From NCBI GenBank assembly GCA_001931905.2, contig MSJI02000840.1:1-64000 (forward strand): DNA of 64,000 nt. The letters are read 5' to 3'. How positions within the stretch are numbered: the stretch's first letter is position 1; every line of letters begins with the position of its first letter. The notes under the pieces were generated by a model. The model was not told the origin of the DNA and made no database searches. It saw only the letters and a program-made list of their open reading frames with translations. This document shows, one piece after another, positions 22,225 through 31,264 of this stretch. A program made the translations under genes and the position numbers. Origin of the DNA: Cladosporium sp. IMV 00045 (lineage: Eukaryota; Ascomycota; Dothideomycetes; Cladosporiales; Cladosporiaceae).

Positions 22225-22601
22225 AGGGTAAGGTGTCTGTATGTGAAGATGACACGGAAGCCGGCGACGAGACTGGTCGGGAAGGACGTCTGGCACGGAC
22301 AGCAAGCGGACACGTCCGACCTTGGGCGACGATCCACGGAGCCGTGTTCCGTGTCTAAACTTGACGTCAATGATGGGGAGACTTGACAAACCCAGGACAG
22401 CTGTTCACTCGCAGTATATTTGGACACACATTGGGTAGCTGTGATACCCAGTCATGTGTATATTGCGCGCGCGCGCTCACAGAACGCCTGCGTATGTTTG
22501 CTAAGGGCCAGCTTGACGATATATCAAGAACTCTAGCTTCTGTGCGGAAGTGATCAACATCTTCCAACAATGATTGCCATTCATTGCTGGAGAGCCAAAA
22601 T

Positions 22602-24104
22602 CTATTTAAACACACTTCCAACCTGTCCACTCAGCTCCAGCAGCGTACTCTTATTCTGCACCCAGGACTCCAGTCCCTTCGTTCCATTTTCGACCCCCAA
22701 CCCACTCATTTTCCAACCACCAACAGACATCTCCGCCGGCGACTGCCCCCACGTGTTGATCCAATTTATGCCCGCTTCGATTTGGTTGATAATAGTTTGT
22801 GCATGGGCAACGTCGCGCGAGAATATTCCTGCAGCGAGGCCGGTTGGAGTCGAATTGGCTCGTGATACAAGCTTCCTTTCGAAGTCAGGTTCGCTATCTT
22901 CGTACGGAAGGATGCACATGACCGGGCCGAATATCTCATCTCGTGCGATAAGCATATCATCGGTGCAATTGGTGAAGACTGTCGGATCAACCCAGAAGCC
23001 ATTGTTATCAACTCCCTGGCTCTGTCGCACACCATTAGCGGTAATCCCGCCGCAAAGTAACTCGGCATGATCGACATCCATGCCATGTCTTATGTAGCCA
23101 GTGACCTTCTCAAGGTGCGTCTTGCTGACGAGCGGGCCGAAGTTGGTGGTGAGATCCATGAGATGCCCGGCGCGAATATTGCGCATCTTCTCAAGCAGGC
23201 GAGTCTCAAACCGAGAGCGTAACGACTGTGGCACGAATACTCGAGTACCGTTTGTGCACACTTGGCCTGAAGAGAAGAAATTGGCCATCATAGCCCCATC
23301 GACGGCACTCTCTAGGTCGGCATCAGGCAGAATCAAGCATGGCGATTTGCCTCCCAGCTCCATTGTGACATGTTTCATATCCTTCGCCGCCGAGCTCGCT
23401 ACTTTACTGCCAGTCATAATTTGGCCAGTGAAGCTGACTTTTGCAATACCTGGATGGGACACCAGCTGTGCACCAACATCGCCGCCTCCATGAACGACGT
23501 TGAATACGCCTCCCGGAAGTCCAGCCTCGGCGTAAATCTCAGCGAGTCGGATAGCATGCAAAGGTGTAAATTCGGATGGTTTGTAAACCATGCAGTTGCC
23601 CGCAGCAAGGCAAGGCCCAGATTTCCACAGAGCGATTTGGATAGGGTAATTCCACGCGCCTATACCGGCACATACCCCGAGAGGCGATTTTGTCATGTGT
23701 GCTGCAGCATTCGGGCGCAACTGAATTGTTGTGCCATCAAGACCCCCGCCTGCCACGAGGTGTGCGTAGAATTCGAGGACATCGGCACCGGTGTTGATGT
23801 CTACAGTGCTGGTCTCTGAAAAGGGTCTGCCCGTATCGGCAGTCTCGATGCGGGCAAGCTCGTCGTTCTTCTCACGAAGCAAAGTTGCTGCGAGCAACAA
23901 GATCCGTGAACGCTCTACGGGTGGAGTTCGGGACCAGGCTGTGATAGCAGACTGGGCGCGCTTAACAGCTTCGTCAACTAAGTCCGCGCCAGCCTTGCAA
24001 ACATCAGCCAGAGGCAGGTTGGTTGAAGGGTCGATGGTTTGAAAAGTGTCCGACGTATAACAGTATCGGCCGTCAATGTATAGTGGCTGAGTGTCGTGCT
24101 TCAT
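22602..24104 (-). CDS. Betaine-aldehyde-dehydrogenase-like aldehyde dehydrogenase
   Basis: Intronless, 500 residues from the ATG at 24102-24104 (MKHDTQPLYIDGRY); the frame is open further upstream, but those 70 codons do not look like the family. It oxidises an aldehyde to the acid with NAD(P)+. Catalytic residues are in place: N152 in WNYP, K175 in KPSE, E249 in MELGGKSP and nucleophile C283 in SSGQVCTNGTRV; the last motif is characteristic of the betaine aldehyde dehydrogenase branch. Length fits the family. No targeting signal is obvious, so it is probably cytosolic. It is divergent from the dehydrogenase gene at 24863, with a shared 758-bp promoter region, and its 3' end faces the start of the Zn2Cys6 regulator. 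The natural substrate may be betaine aldehyde, an aminoaldehyde or a branched semialdehyde. Confidence 0.9.
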   Translation of the reverse strand: MKHDTQPLYIDGRYCYTSDTFQTIDPSTNLPLADVCKAGADLVDEAVKRAQSAITAWSRTPPVERSRILLLAATLLREKNDELARIETADTGRPFSETSTVDINTGADVLEFYAHLVAGGGLDGTTIQLRPNAAAHMTKSPLGVCAGIGAWNYPIQIALWKSGPCLAAGNCMVYKPSEFTPLHAIRLAEIYAEAGLPGGVFNVVHGGGDVGAQLVSHPGIAKVSFTGQIMTGSKVASSAAKDMKHVTMELGGKSPCLILPDADLESAVDGAMMANFFSSGQVCTNGTRVFVPQSLRSRFETRLLEKMRNIRAGHLMDLTTNFGPLVSKTHLEKVTGYIRHGMDVDHAELLCGGITANGVRQSQGVDNNGFWVDPTVFTNCTDDMLIARDEIFGPVMCILPYEDSEPDFERKLVSRANSTPTGLAAGIFSRDVAHAQTIINQIEAGINWINTWGQSPAEMSVGGWKMSGLGVENGTKGLESWVQNKSTLLELSGQVGSVFK

Positions 24105-24862
24105 GTTTGGCAACGGTGTATGGGAGTAGATTGTGAACCGGTAAACGCCAGGAGGTTTAGAGGGCAACCGGCGAGATGCCGTATGTAGGAATATAGTTGA
24201 TGGTGCATACACTATTGCACTTCTTCTAGGCATTGGATCCGGAAGAGTGACCTCACACATCAAAGTGCTCGATATGGCATCAATCCATGGCGTCAAAACA
24301 TCCGGTTGCCCCACGGAGGCAGGTATGCTTCACTGTCATCCATCAGCTGAGCGATCCGCTTTGTACCGCCGCCGCTTCCGCTTCCGTGAAGCAACCGCTA
24401 CTTTGAACAAGGCTTTTGGGAAATCCTAGTGCGAAATGGTACAAGTAACAACCGATTTCAGTGAACTGGACTACCAAAGGCCGCGCGTTGTCGCGAGGAC
24501 CGTCAAGTCTCACCAATGTCACCATTATCCGCCGTCGCAAGCAAATCTGACTAGAGGCTGGCTACATCATCAATAGCGGCGGTGTCGGAGCCGGATACGG
24601 ACCGGTATTGCATGGACCGAGCAGCCTACTTTGTGCTTTTCGGGCAGTCCCAGTATGTGGAGCCTGCTACGCACACTTGGGAAGCTGACCCTTTGCGCGT
24701 GAATACATGCGTAACCACGCCACCGGTGAGTACCCAATTGCAGTATAGATAAAGCATTGGTTTCGCTCGTATCGTTTACATCTCAGAACTTTTTCCTAAC
24801 ATCTTGTTGTCTTTGCAACATCGCCTGCCATCTCTTATGCAATTGCGCCTAATTGAGCAAAA
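24105..24862. promoter_or_regulatory. Shared divergent promoter region
   Basis: 758 bp between the start codons of the aldehyde dehydrogenase (minus) and the 3-hydroxyisobutyrate-dehydrogenase-like gene (plus). The arrangement allows co-regulation. I did not find a convincing symmetric CGG-type Zn2Cys6 site by eye. The first 210 bp are an open extension of the aldehyde dehydrogenase frame and may be its 5' UTR. Confidence 0.5.
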
Positions 24863-25997
24863 ATGGAAACCTCAATCGCTTTCATTGGTAAGCGGTATGG
24901 TGTCTAAAGCTTGGGTCATGCGATTGTTAACGATTAGATCAGGTATTGGCTCCATGGGATATGGTATGGCCAGTAACATACGCAAGAAGTCCCCGTCCAG
25001 TGTGACCGTGTACATCGTGGAGCCAAGCACGGATGCTACGAAGCGCTTTGTTGAAGAGTTCAGCAGCTATGGTCCTGTCGAGATTGCGGGTACTGCAAGA
25101 GAAGCCGCTTCCAAGGCTTTGACGGTCATTTCTATGGTTCCCAACCCTGCGGATGCCCGCAAAGTCCATCTTGACAGGGAAAATGGCACGATTGCTGCTC
25201 CCGCAGATTCCAGGCGATTGGTGCTGGACAGTAGTACCATTGATCCCTCTACCACTAGAACCATCGGTGCTGAGCTTATGGCAGGCGAGGCATGCAAGTA
25301 CATTGACACCCCTGTTGCTGTAAGCTCACTAGAACCCTTCCGTATCAGCCCAGCTAACTTGCAAGGGCGGCGTCATCCGTGCCGCAACAGGCGAACTGAC
25401 TTTCATGGTTGGCCATGAAAAGCCAGATTCCTCCAACGAAGCCCTGACTACTCGCGTGTTTAAGATCCTCGACATGATGGCAGACGACGGAAAAATCCAC
25501 TTCTGTGGAAGACTTGGAGCCGGCGTTGCGACCAAGATTGCCGACAACTACCTCTCTGGCACTTTTTGCGTCGCCATCTCGCAAGCCATGGCAATGGGCA
25601 TTTGCAACGGGGTCGACAAGCAGGTCCTCTTCGATGTCATGCACCATGGCACCGGCCAGAGCTGGATGGGTGATAACCATCAGCCAGTTCCCGGATTAGT
25701 TGCATCAGCACCCAGCAGCCACAACTACGATCCTAGCTTCCGTCACGCATTGATGATTAAGGACCTGAAGTTCGGCATTGAGGCGGCGGAAAATGTTGGA
25801 ATTGAGCCCACCCTTGCGAAAGGTGCCGTTGAGGTCTTCGAGCGTGCAATGAATGACCCGAAACTTGCTGTAAGTGCAATATCCACCCACCACCAACATT
25901 GGAAGACGGCGAGAAAGGGATATGGAGCTCGATCGCTCACCAACGACAGGACCGCGACTACACTTCGGTTTATAAGCTCTTTAACCCTGACACTTGA
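24863..25997 (+). CDS. 3-hydroxyisobutyrate dehydrogenase-like protein
   Basis: Four exons: 24863-24887, 24943-25319, 25366-25869 and 25914-25997, joining in frame to 329 residues. The first intron splits the dinucleotide-binding motif, which reads IAFIGIGSMGYGMASNI when joined (GxGxMGxxM). The second intron lies in the substrate motif, DTPVA | GGVIRAATGELTF. The catalytic lysine region is GRLGAGVATKIADNYLSG. The end, after the third intron, is DRDYTSVYKLFNPDT. The enzyme class oxidises 3-hydroxyisobutyrate or related beta-hydroxyacids with NAD+; in valine catabolism it is mitochondrial, but no clear presequence is visible (it begins METSIAFIG), so a cytosolic paralogue is possible. It is divergently paired with an aldehyde dehydrogenase, which suggests sequential oxidation steps. 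Confidence 0.88.
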
Positions 25998-27031
25998 GTA
26001 ACATTACGTGAACATGAGGAATTTGAGGGATTAGAAGTTGCTTGGGGATAGTTTACTCACAGAATGTGGATGGAAGGCTTTGGTAATGAAATGGCTTCAT
26101 TGCTGGCTGTGACAGGTAGCGGATGAAATACTTCATGTTATACATGCTTTATGGAAAAGAATGAAAAAGACTTGCGGCAGAACTTTTAGCTTCATTAAAA
26201 GGCCTCAGGTATCGAGACATCGAAGCAAATGCGTGTGCCTTGGATTAGTAGGATGTAAACAGGGAGAGATATTTTGACTCGCGATTGAACCCTCAAACAA
26301 CAGTTCAAGTGCACATGGTATCAACAGCATTTTTGTGCTTTGATATCCGTTATAGTCTGCCAAAGAACCAATGACCCTCAAATCGTCTTCTGCATTGCCG
26401 GAAATGTCAGTCTGGCTAGTCGTGGCCCTAAAGGAAGCCGTGCAAAGGCGGATGGAGCCCGGGATAGTTGGCCGAAGAGCCGTCCCAGCCAAGGCGGAAG
26501 CGGGCACGGCGACTCGGAATTTGCAAAGGAATGATGGACTTCACGTCGTGCCGGTCAGGCCGGTGTACATGCAGTGATGGGCGCTGACCGAGATTATGGC
26601 GTGTCCTAGAGTCGACCAGGACGAGAGCAGGATATTCAGTGACCATTTTTACACCTGCTAAATGATAGTTCTTTCGCTATCAGCAACTGGTTCATCAGAG
26701 AAGAGATCCCTAGGCTTGCTGGAGCAAAATAAGATCGCTGGCCTCATCGCACTCGCATCACCGTCACGGGCCCCGTTGGTTGCGTCAGTCAGTTCCTTCG
26801 CCTTCGTACCCCATGCGGGGTACCGATACCATTGTTGGAAAATTTAATAGTCTGCCTTTGAAGAAGACTAGCCGGCTTGCAGCTCAACAAAGCATATTTC
26901 TTTCCTTTTCCTCAACGAGAGCCTGTTGAATCCCTTGCGAAACACTTCGCACCCATAAGCACAAAGTTTTCACTTTTGGCAAACATCGACAGAAAGCAGG
27001 CCATATACGACTCGGTCCTCCGAATCACGTA
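25998..27031. other. Intergenic, nothing recognised
   Basis: About 1 kb with only short frames on both strands. It contains the 3' flank of the dehydrogenase gene and the 5' flank of the broken permease gene. No RNA gene or repeat recognised. Confidence 0.5.
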
Positions 27032-27660
27032 ATGGCGAAACACAAAGATAACAGTGACGCCGAAGCTAGTACGAGACGCAACAATGATGCTGACGATGAT
27101 GCTGTCTTTGGCGGCACAGAGACCGAGAGTGGACCGAACTATCGAAGCGCAAGCTACACCGCATAGTTATCTTCATGAGTTGTAAGCTGACACTCTGTAA
27201 CAGCTCGGCTGGGTCCAGACAGCGGTAATGATGATGAAGACGGATATCGGCCTCGGGGTTCTCTCCATACCGCGAGCATTTGATACTCTGGGAATGGTTC
27301 CAGGAATTCTTTGTCTGATCTTGATTGCCTGCATTACAACATGGTCTGGATACATCATTGGACGATTCAAGCTTCGGCATCCGCAAACCTATGGAATTGA
27401 CGACGTTGGCGCTCTCCTCTTTGGTCGCGTGGGCCGCGAAATCTTTGCGACTGCTTTTGCTTTATGTAAGCCTTCACTCTTCGGCTAAACAATTTCGACT
27501 AAGTGTATAGGACTAACCGTGAGTCAGTTTGGATCTTCGTTGGTGGTTCCGCCATGCTCAGTGTCTCTATAGGCCTCAACGCGGTGTCAGGACACGGCAC
27601 TTGCACAGCTGTCTTTGTTGGTGTGGCTGGCCTAATTGGACTTGGCCTTGCCAGCACTAA
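27032..27660 (+). pseudogene. Amino-acid permease (Aa_trans type), 5' part
   Basis: ATG at 27032. Exon 1 (27032-27148) gives an acidic cytosolic N-terminus ending NYRS; a GC-AG intron (27149-27203, donor GCAAGC, branch CTGAC) leads into LGWVQTAVMMMKTDIGLGVL, the conserved first membrane segment. Exon 2 runs 27204-27465; a second intron (27466-27527) leads to FWIFVGGSAMLSVSIGLNAV, and the homology stops at about GLGLAS (27657). The family comprises proton-coupled neutral amino-acid permeases of about 450-470 residues with 11 membrane segments. Only the first third is present. The rest of the frame runs into a duplicated 33-bp block with a stop. The C-terminal end of the gene is found beyond the transposon, at 29726-29920. 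The exons present have no stops, so the break may be recent. Confidence 0.82.
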
Positions 27661-27668
27661 TAGCGAGA

Positions 27669-27734
27669 AGTCTTATCATAGTCTATAAGTCTATAGCTAG
27701 AAGTCTTATCATAGTCTATAAGTCTATAGCTAGA
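27669..27734 (+). repeat. Perfect 33-bp tandem duplication at the permease break
   Basis: The block AGTCTTATCATAGTCTATAA... occurs twice head to tail (27669-27701 and 27702-27734) without mismatch, immediately after the last permease codons and before the EF-1alpha fragment. A junction duplication of this kind suggests error-prone repair. It carries the in-frame stop that ends the permease frame. Confidence 0.85.
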
Positions 27735-27753
27735 ACATCAATTCAATTTGTGA

Positions 27754-27867
<114 letters not shown>

Positions 27868-27886
27868 TAATTTTGGCGATGAACTA

Positions 27887-29723
27887 ACGTCACTGTAGGG
27901 GAAGCGGGACAGTACTAGAAGCGGGACAGAATTCTAACCTATCTACTTCAAAATCGGTCTCCTACTAGCTACGATAATACAATCGCTCTCACTTTCGGAT
28001 ATATTACTCCCGATAGCTTCGTCTTCCTCGTCCTCGATTTCGGGGGTTATAGCTTTCGCCTTTTGCTTCTTCTTCGGCTTTCCTTTCGAGGCTTCCGCTT
28101 CCGCTTTCTCGACTACTTCGAGGATTTCCTTCGTATTAAAGACGAACCTCCCTTTTATTGCTACGCGTTTCCCTTTCGTACGTTCTTTACGTACCCGTAA
28201 TAGCTCTCGAGCCTCGGATAGCTCCTTCCGTAAGATAGTAACTTCGGAATGCGTTCTTTCGAAAGCGGCTCCCGATCGCTCGATATACCGCTTTACGGGA
28301 GTCTCGAGAGTAGAAGCACAAACGATCGAGTTAACTAGCGACGTCGCCTCCCGTAACTCCGTACCCTCCGGCGGCGAACTATCTAGTAGGGAGCGATCTA
28401 GATCGTTCGGAGTCGTAATAGGTGGCGGAGTCGTAAGAGAGGTAGGAGAGGGCATTCGTAAAGAAGAGAGGATAGTAATCGGGCTTAGAGGGTAGATACC
28501 GGACGCGCGGAAGGCCGATTCGACGTTCCTAGTCGTAAAGGCTCTAGCCCTAGCTATTATATAAGCCGACGTCCACTCGATACGCGGTATTCGTCGAGTA
28601 TCTAACCGGAAAAGCCGGTCGATCTCGGTCGATAAAGCCCGCTTTAGAGGGCCAAATAGCCCGACGTCGAGAGGTTGTAATATATGCGAAGTATGCGGCG
28701 GTAATACGACTAGGTCTATCCTCTTATCGAGGCAAAACGCGATAAATCTAGCTGTAAGATGCGATCCGTGTCCGTCGAGTAGTAATAGCCTTCTTTTTCC
28801 GTCGTTTCGGGCCGTTTCGGGTTCGAATAACGTAGTTAACCACTCGTAAGCGTGAGAATCAGAAGTCCACCCGCTAGAGGAGGTACTAAACCGCCACTTT
28901 TCGGGTGTATTCGTCGGTATCCACCCGGTATTCGTATCCTTCGCGCGGAAGATAATAAGCGGAGGTAGAGAGACTCCTAACGCTCTGACGCACTCTATCG
29001 CCGTTATCCACTCTTGCTTTCCGCTAATCTTCTTAAATCCTATAGCTTCCTCTTTATTAATAAGTACTTTCGAAGGTAGAGTAGTACCGAGAGCGAAGCC
29101 GGTCTCGTCGACGTTAAAAATAGCGTCGGAATCGTAGGAATTCTCGAGGTAAAGCTCGGATAGCGTAGTAAAGTAGGCGTTTACGATCGGATAGTTTACT
29201 CCTTCGAAGCGGCTCGCGTCTAGGGCTCGAGAGTAGATAGTCTTTAGTATCGGGTATCGTTTTCGGAACCTATCGATCCACCGTTTACTAATAGGAGGGT
29301 AGGAAGTCGGAGTCGAGCTTAAGCGGAAGCGGGAGTTACGGATTTCTTCGGCGAGTTCTCTCGTTAACGCGAGAGTAATAGGGACTCCCGACTTCGATAA
29401 TCGAGTAATAGACTTTAGGAGAGCCTCTTCTTCGGCCGTCGAGAGTATCTTTTGCGATTCGTGCGATTTAGAGCGAGAAGTTCGGTTAGAGAGCCGCGAA
29501 GCGAGAGAAGAAGGAGGGATATTAAACGCGTAAGCGCACTTTCGAATCGAGGTATATTCGCTATTTCGGTAGGCCGTTAGGGCCGTAGTAAGCGTATCTT
29601 CAGTATAGGTAGGCATAAGAAAGGAATAAGAAGAAAGGACACGTAAAAATCGAATAATAACGCGAGATAAGCGCGCGGGACTGTCCCGCTTCTAGTACTG
29701 TCCCGCTTCCCCTACCGTAACGT
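27887..29723 (-). mobile_element. Intact pogo/Fot-like DNA transposon, 1837 bp
   Basis: Bounded by TA (27885-27886 and 29724-29725). Ends read inward ACGTCACTGTAGGGGAAGCGGG on the left and ACGTTACGGTAGGGGAAGCGGG on the right, each followed by a second copy of GAAGCGGGACAG. The transposase frame is fully open. It sits in the scar of the permease gene, between the EF-1alpha fragment and the permease 3' part. The sister copy at 7174-9010 has the same length but is RIP-damaged and uses a different inner terminal word. Confidence 0.92.
27943..29616 (-). CDS. Pogo/Fot-like DDE transposase
   Basis: 557 residues from the ATG at 29614-29616, no intron. It has an N-terminal psq-type helix-turn-helix (about 1-45: TALTAYRNSEYTSIRKCAYA), a CENP-B-type DNA-binding domain (about 55-125, ending ISKRWIDRFRKRYPILK), and a DDE_1 catalytic core with D170 in NVDETGFALG, D281 in LLLDGHGSHLTARF and D317 in LQPLDVGLFGPLK. 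This is a DDD triad, as in pogo/Fot1 elements. A basic, coiled C-terminal part includes GKPKKKQKAK near residue 525. It cuts and pastes the element at TA targets. With ends and triad intact it may still be active. Confidence 0.93.
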   Translation of the reverse strand: MPTYTEDTLTTALTAYRNSEYTSIRKCAYAFNIPPSSLASRLSNRTSRSKSHESQKILSTAEEEALLKSITRLSKSGVPITLALTRELAEEIRNSRFRLSSTPTSYPPISKRWIDRFRKRYPILKTIYSRALDASRFEGVNYPIVNAYFTTLSELYLENSYDSDAIFNVDETGFALGTTLPSKVLINKEEAIGFKKISGKQEWITAIECVRALGVSLPPLIIFRAKDTNTGWIPTNTPEKWRFSTSSSGWTSDSHAYEWLTTLFEPETARNDGKRRLLLLDGHGSHLTARFIAFCLDKRIDLVVLPPHTSHILQPLDVGLFGPLKRALSTEIDRLFRLDTRRIPRIEWTSAYIIARARAFTTRNVESAFRASGIYPLSPITILSSLRMPSPTSLTTPPPITTPNDLDRSLLDSSPPEGTELREATSLVNSIVCASTLETPVKRYIERSGAAFERTHSEVTILRKELSEARELLRVRKERTKGKRVAIKGRFVFNTKEILEVVEKAEAEASKGKPKKKQKAKAITPEIEDEEDEAIGSNISESESDCIIVASRRPILK

Positions 29724-29725
29724 TA

Positions 29726-29920
29726 TACGACAATTGGACAGATTCAAAACGCAGTGCCCAATGGTACCTATTGGTTGCATGCAGCATCGCGGTCGTAGTA
29801 GGCGGGACATTTCTGATGGCAACCGGGACTTATGGATCTATCATGGGAATCATCAGTTCATACGAAAAATCGGGTGGTTCGCCCGCCTGGTCATGCCAAG
29901 ATAATTCCGGATCGGGATGA
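29726..29920 (+). pseudogene. Amino-acid permease, 3' part
   Basis: Starting at the TA of the transposon, one frame reads to a TGA at 29918-29920. It contains SAQWYLLVACSIAVVVGG, then TFLMATGTYGSIMGI and ends in a short hydrophilic tail with SPAWSCQDN. This is the last membrane segment and C-terminus expected of the permease whose N-terminal third lies at 27032-27660. About 200-250 residues in between are missing from the window, replaced by the 33-bp duplication, the EF-1alpha fragment and the transposon. Confidence 0.75.
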
Positions 29921-29948
29921 ACTCAAGTGAAGTTTAGCGCAGGACCTA

Positions 29949-30126
29949 TGTGATGGGGGTGATAGCCAGTGGCGGGAAGTTGATCAAGGGGTAGGCTTCT
30001 CAGGTATGAACGATGGAGGGTGGTAACGATCTGATTGATCAATGTACTTAGACAGTGATTTCAAGCTTTAACTTCGTTACTTAGATTAAGCACGAGGCTC
30101 CTATAAACAATGGACTAACTCCAAAC
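29949..30126 (-). repeat. Truncated Ty3 LTR fragment
   Basis: About 178 bp align with the first half (plus-strand sense) of the LTRs at 9524 and 16103: TGATAGCC...GGTAGGCTTCTCAGGTATGAAC..., then GTTACTTAGATTAAGCACGAGGCTCCTATAAAC. Similarity ends near 30126, without the GAGCAG-rich half. It is in the same orientation as the other LTRs and abuts the start of the HET-type remnant. Confidence 0.85.
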
Positions 30127-30820
30127 CTGACGACCACGATATCTCGCCAGCATTTGAGAGTTTCAACGCTGATAATAAGATGCAATCTCAAGGTCATCGA
30201 ACAGACAGTGCGCGGCTTTGCTCGCTATTTTCCCACGGCTACACCGTTGGGATCATAACGTCAATCACGCCGGCTTTGCAAAGAGAGACTACAGAGACCT
30301 GGGCAATGCAAATGATGAGCCTTCTAACAGCTGTCATCGGCTTGATGACCTCCGCTGGTATCAGCCATGACAACCGTCTAATTATGTCAACGATCACTGC
30401 CTCTTGTATCAGCCATCATCCTTGGACTCGATCAACATCAAACGCCGAGGCATGATGGCTTTTTTCATGAGGAATGCCGCAAGGTGGATAGGGCTGGAAC
30501 AATCAGTATATGATTACCCAAGGTCCGCAAATGCTCCAGAAGAAGAAGCTCTGACCCTGTTTGGTCACATACGCTACGTGTGTACGAACACAAGGTTTTG
30601 TGTCACTACGACTGGCAAGTTATGCCTACGTCCATTGGAAGCGAAAGAAGGCGATGAGGTCACGGTCCTGTTTGGGGCATCTATGCCCATCGTCTTGCGA
30701 CCAGTAGAGACGTGGAAGACATGGGTAGGTCCTGTGTTCGTCGATGGCATCATGGATGGAGAGCTCGTAGAACGGAACCCGAGCCAGGGAATCGTACCCC
30801 TCAATTTTGTGATTCGCTAG
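30127..30820 (+). pseudogene. C-terminal remnant of a HET-domain-type protein
   Basis: The frame 30404-30820 ends with GDEVTVLFGASMPIVLRP, then GIMDGELVE and a stop. That combination (glycine-rich boundary, GASxPxxLRP, GIMDGE) is the conserved C-terminal tail of many fungal heterokaryon-incompatibility (HET) proteins. The N-terminal HET domain, normally 150 or so residues near the start, is absent. Upstream (30127-30400) only broken protein-like text is seen. The gene seems to have been truncated at the LTR fragment. HET proteins trigger incompatibility cell death, so loss may be neutral or selected. Family call by pattern only. Confidence 0.6.
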
Positions 30821-31264
30821 GTATTGTCGCGACATTGAAGGCCACTGTGAAAGACAAGTTGTCAATACTTTACCTGAACGTTATCTGTATTTGACTAAGC
30901 CTGTGGGCATCAGTAGCGACTAAGCCACCCGCGCCTTCCTGCAACGAAGAGAACATTTCCGAAGGAGGAGCGCACCGGCTCTAGACAGGCGCCGCCACAA
31001 ATGATGCATGAGCAAGAAGCGACCTGATAACATTCGTCAGCCTCAGCAGAAAGTTCTCTGCCAGCGCGGAGTAACGTTAAACCTCCGACAAACACTCCAG
31101 TCCTTTGACAAAACTTGCTGCTACCATTCCATAATGAGCACTATATCGAGACCTGGTCTGTCCAGCCGCAAGATCCACGTTTCCTATCACGCCCTCCGAG
31201 CAGGCACCCTGCCGAGCGCCGAAGAGGTAGAACAGAAGCTGGCCGACACACGAGCAGCTCTAAC
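30821..31264. other. Intergenic, nothing recognised
   Basis: Short region between the HET remnant and the 3' end of the beta-glucosidase gene. Base composition is normal and no frame is recognisable. Confidence 0.5.

Noticed and set aside
22466..22478. GCGCGCGCGC run
   Set aside because: A short dinucleotide run upstream of a gene; no further structure.
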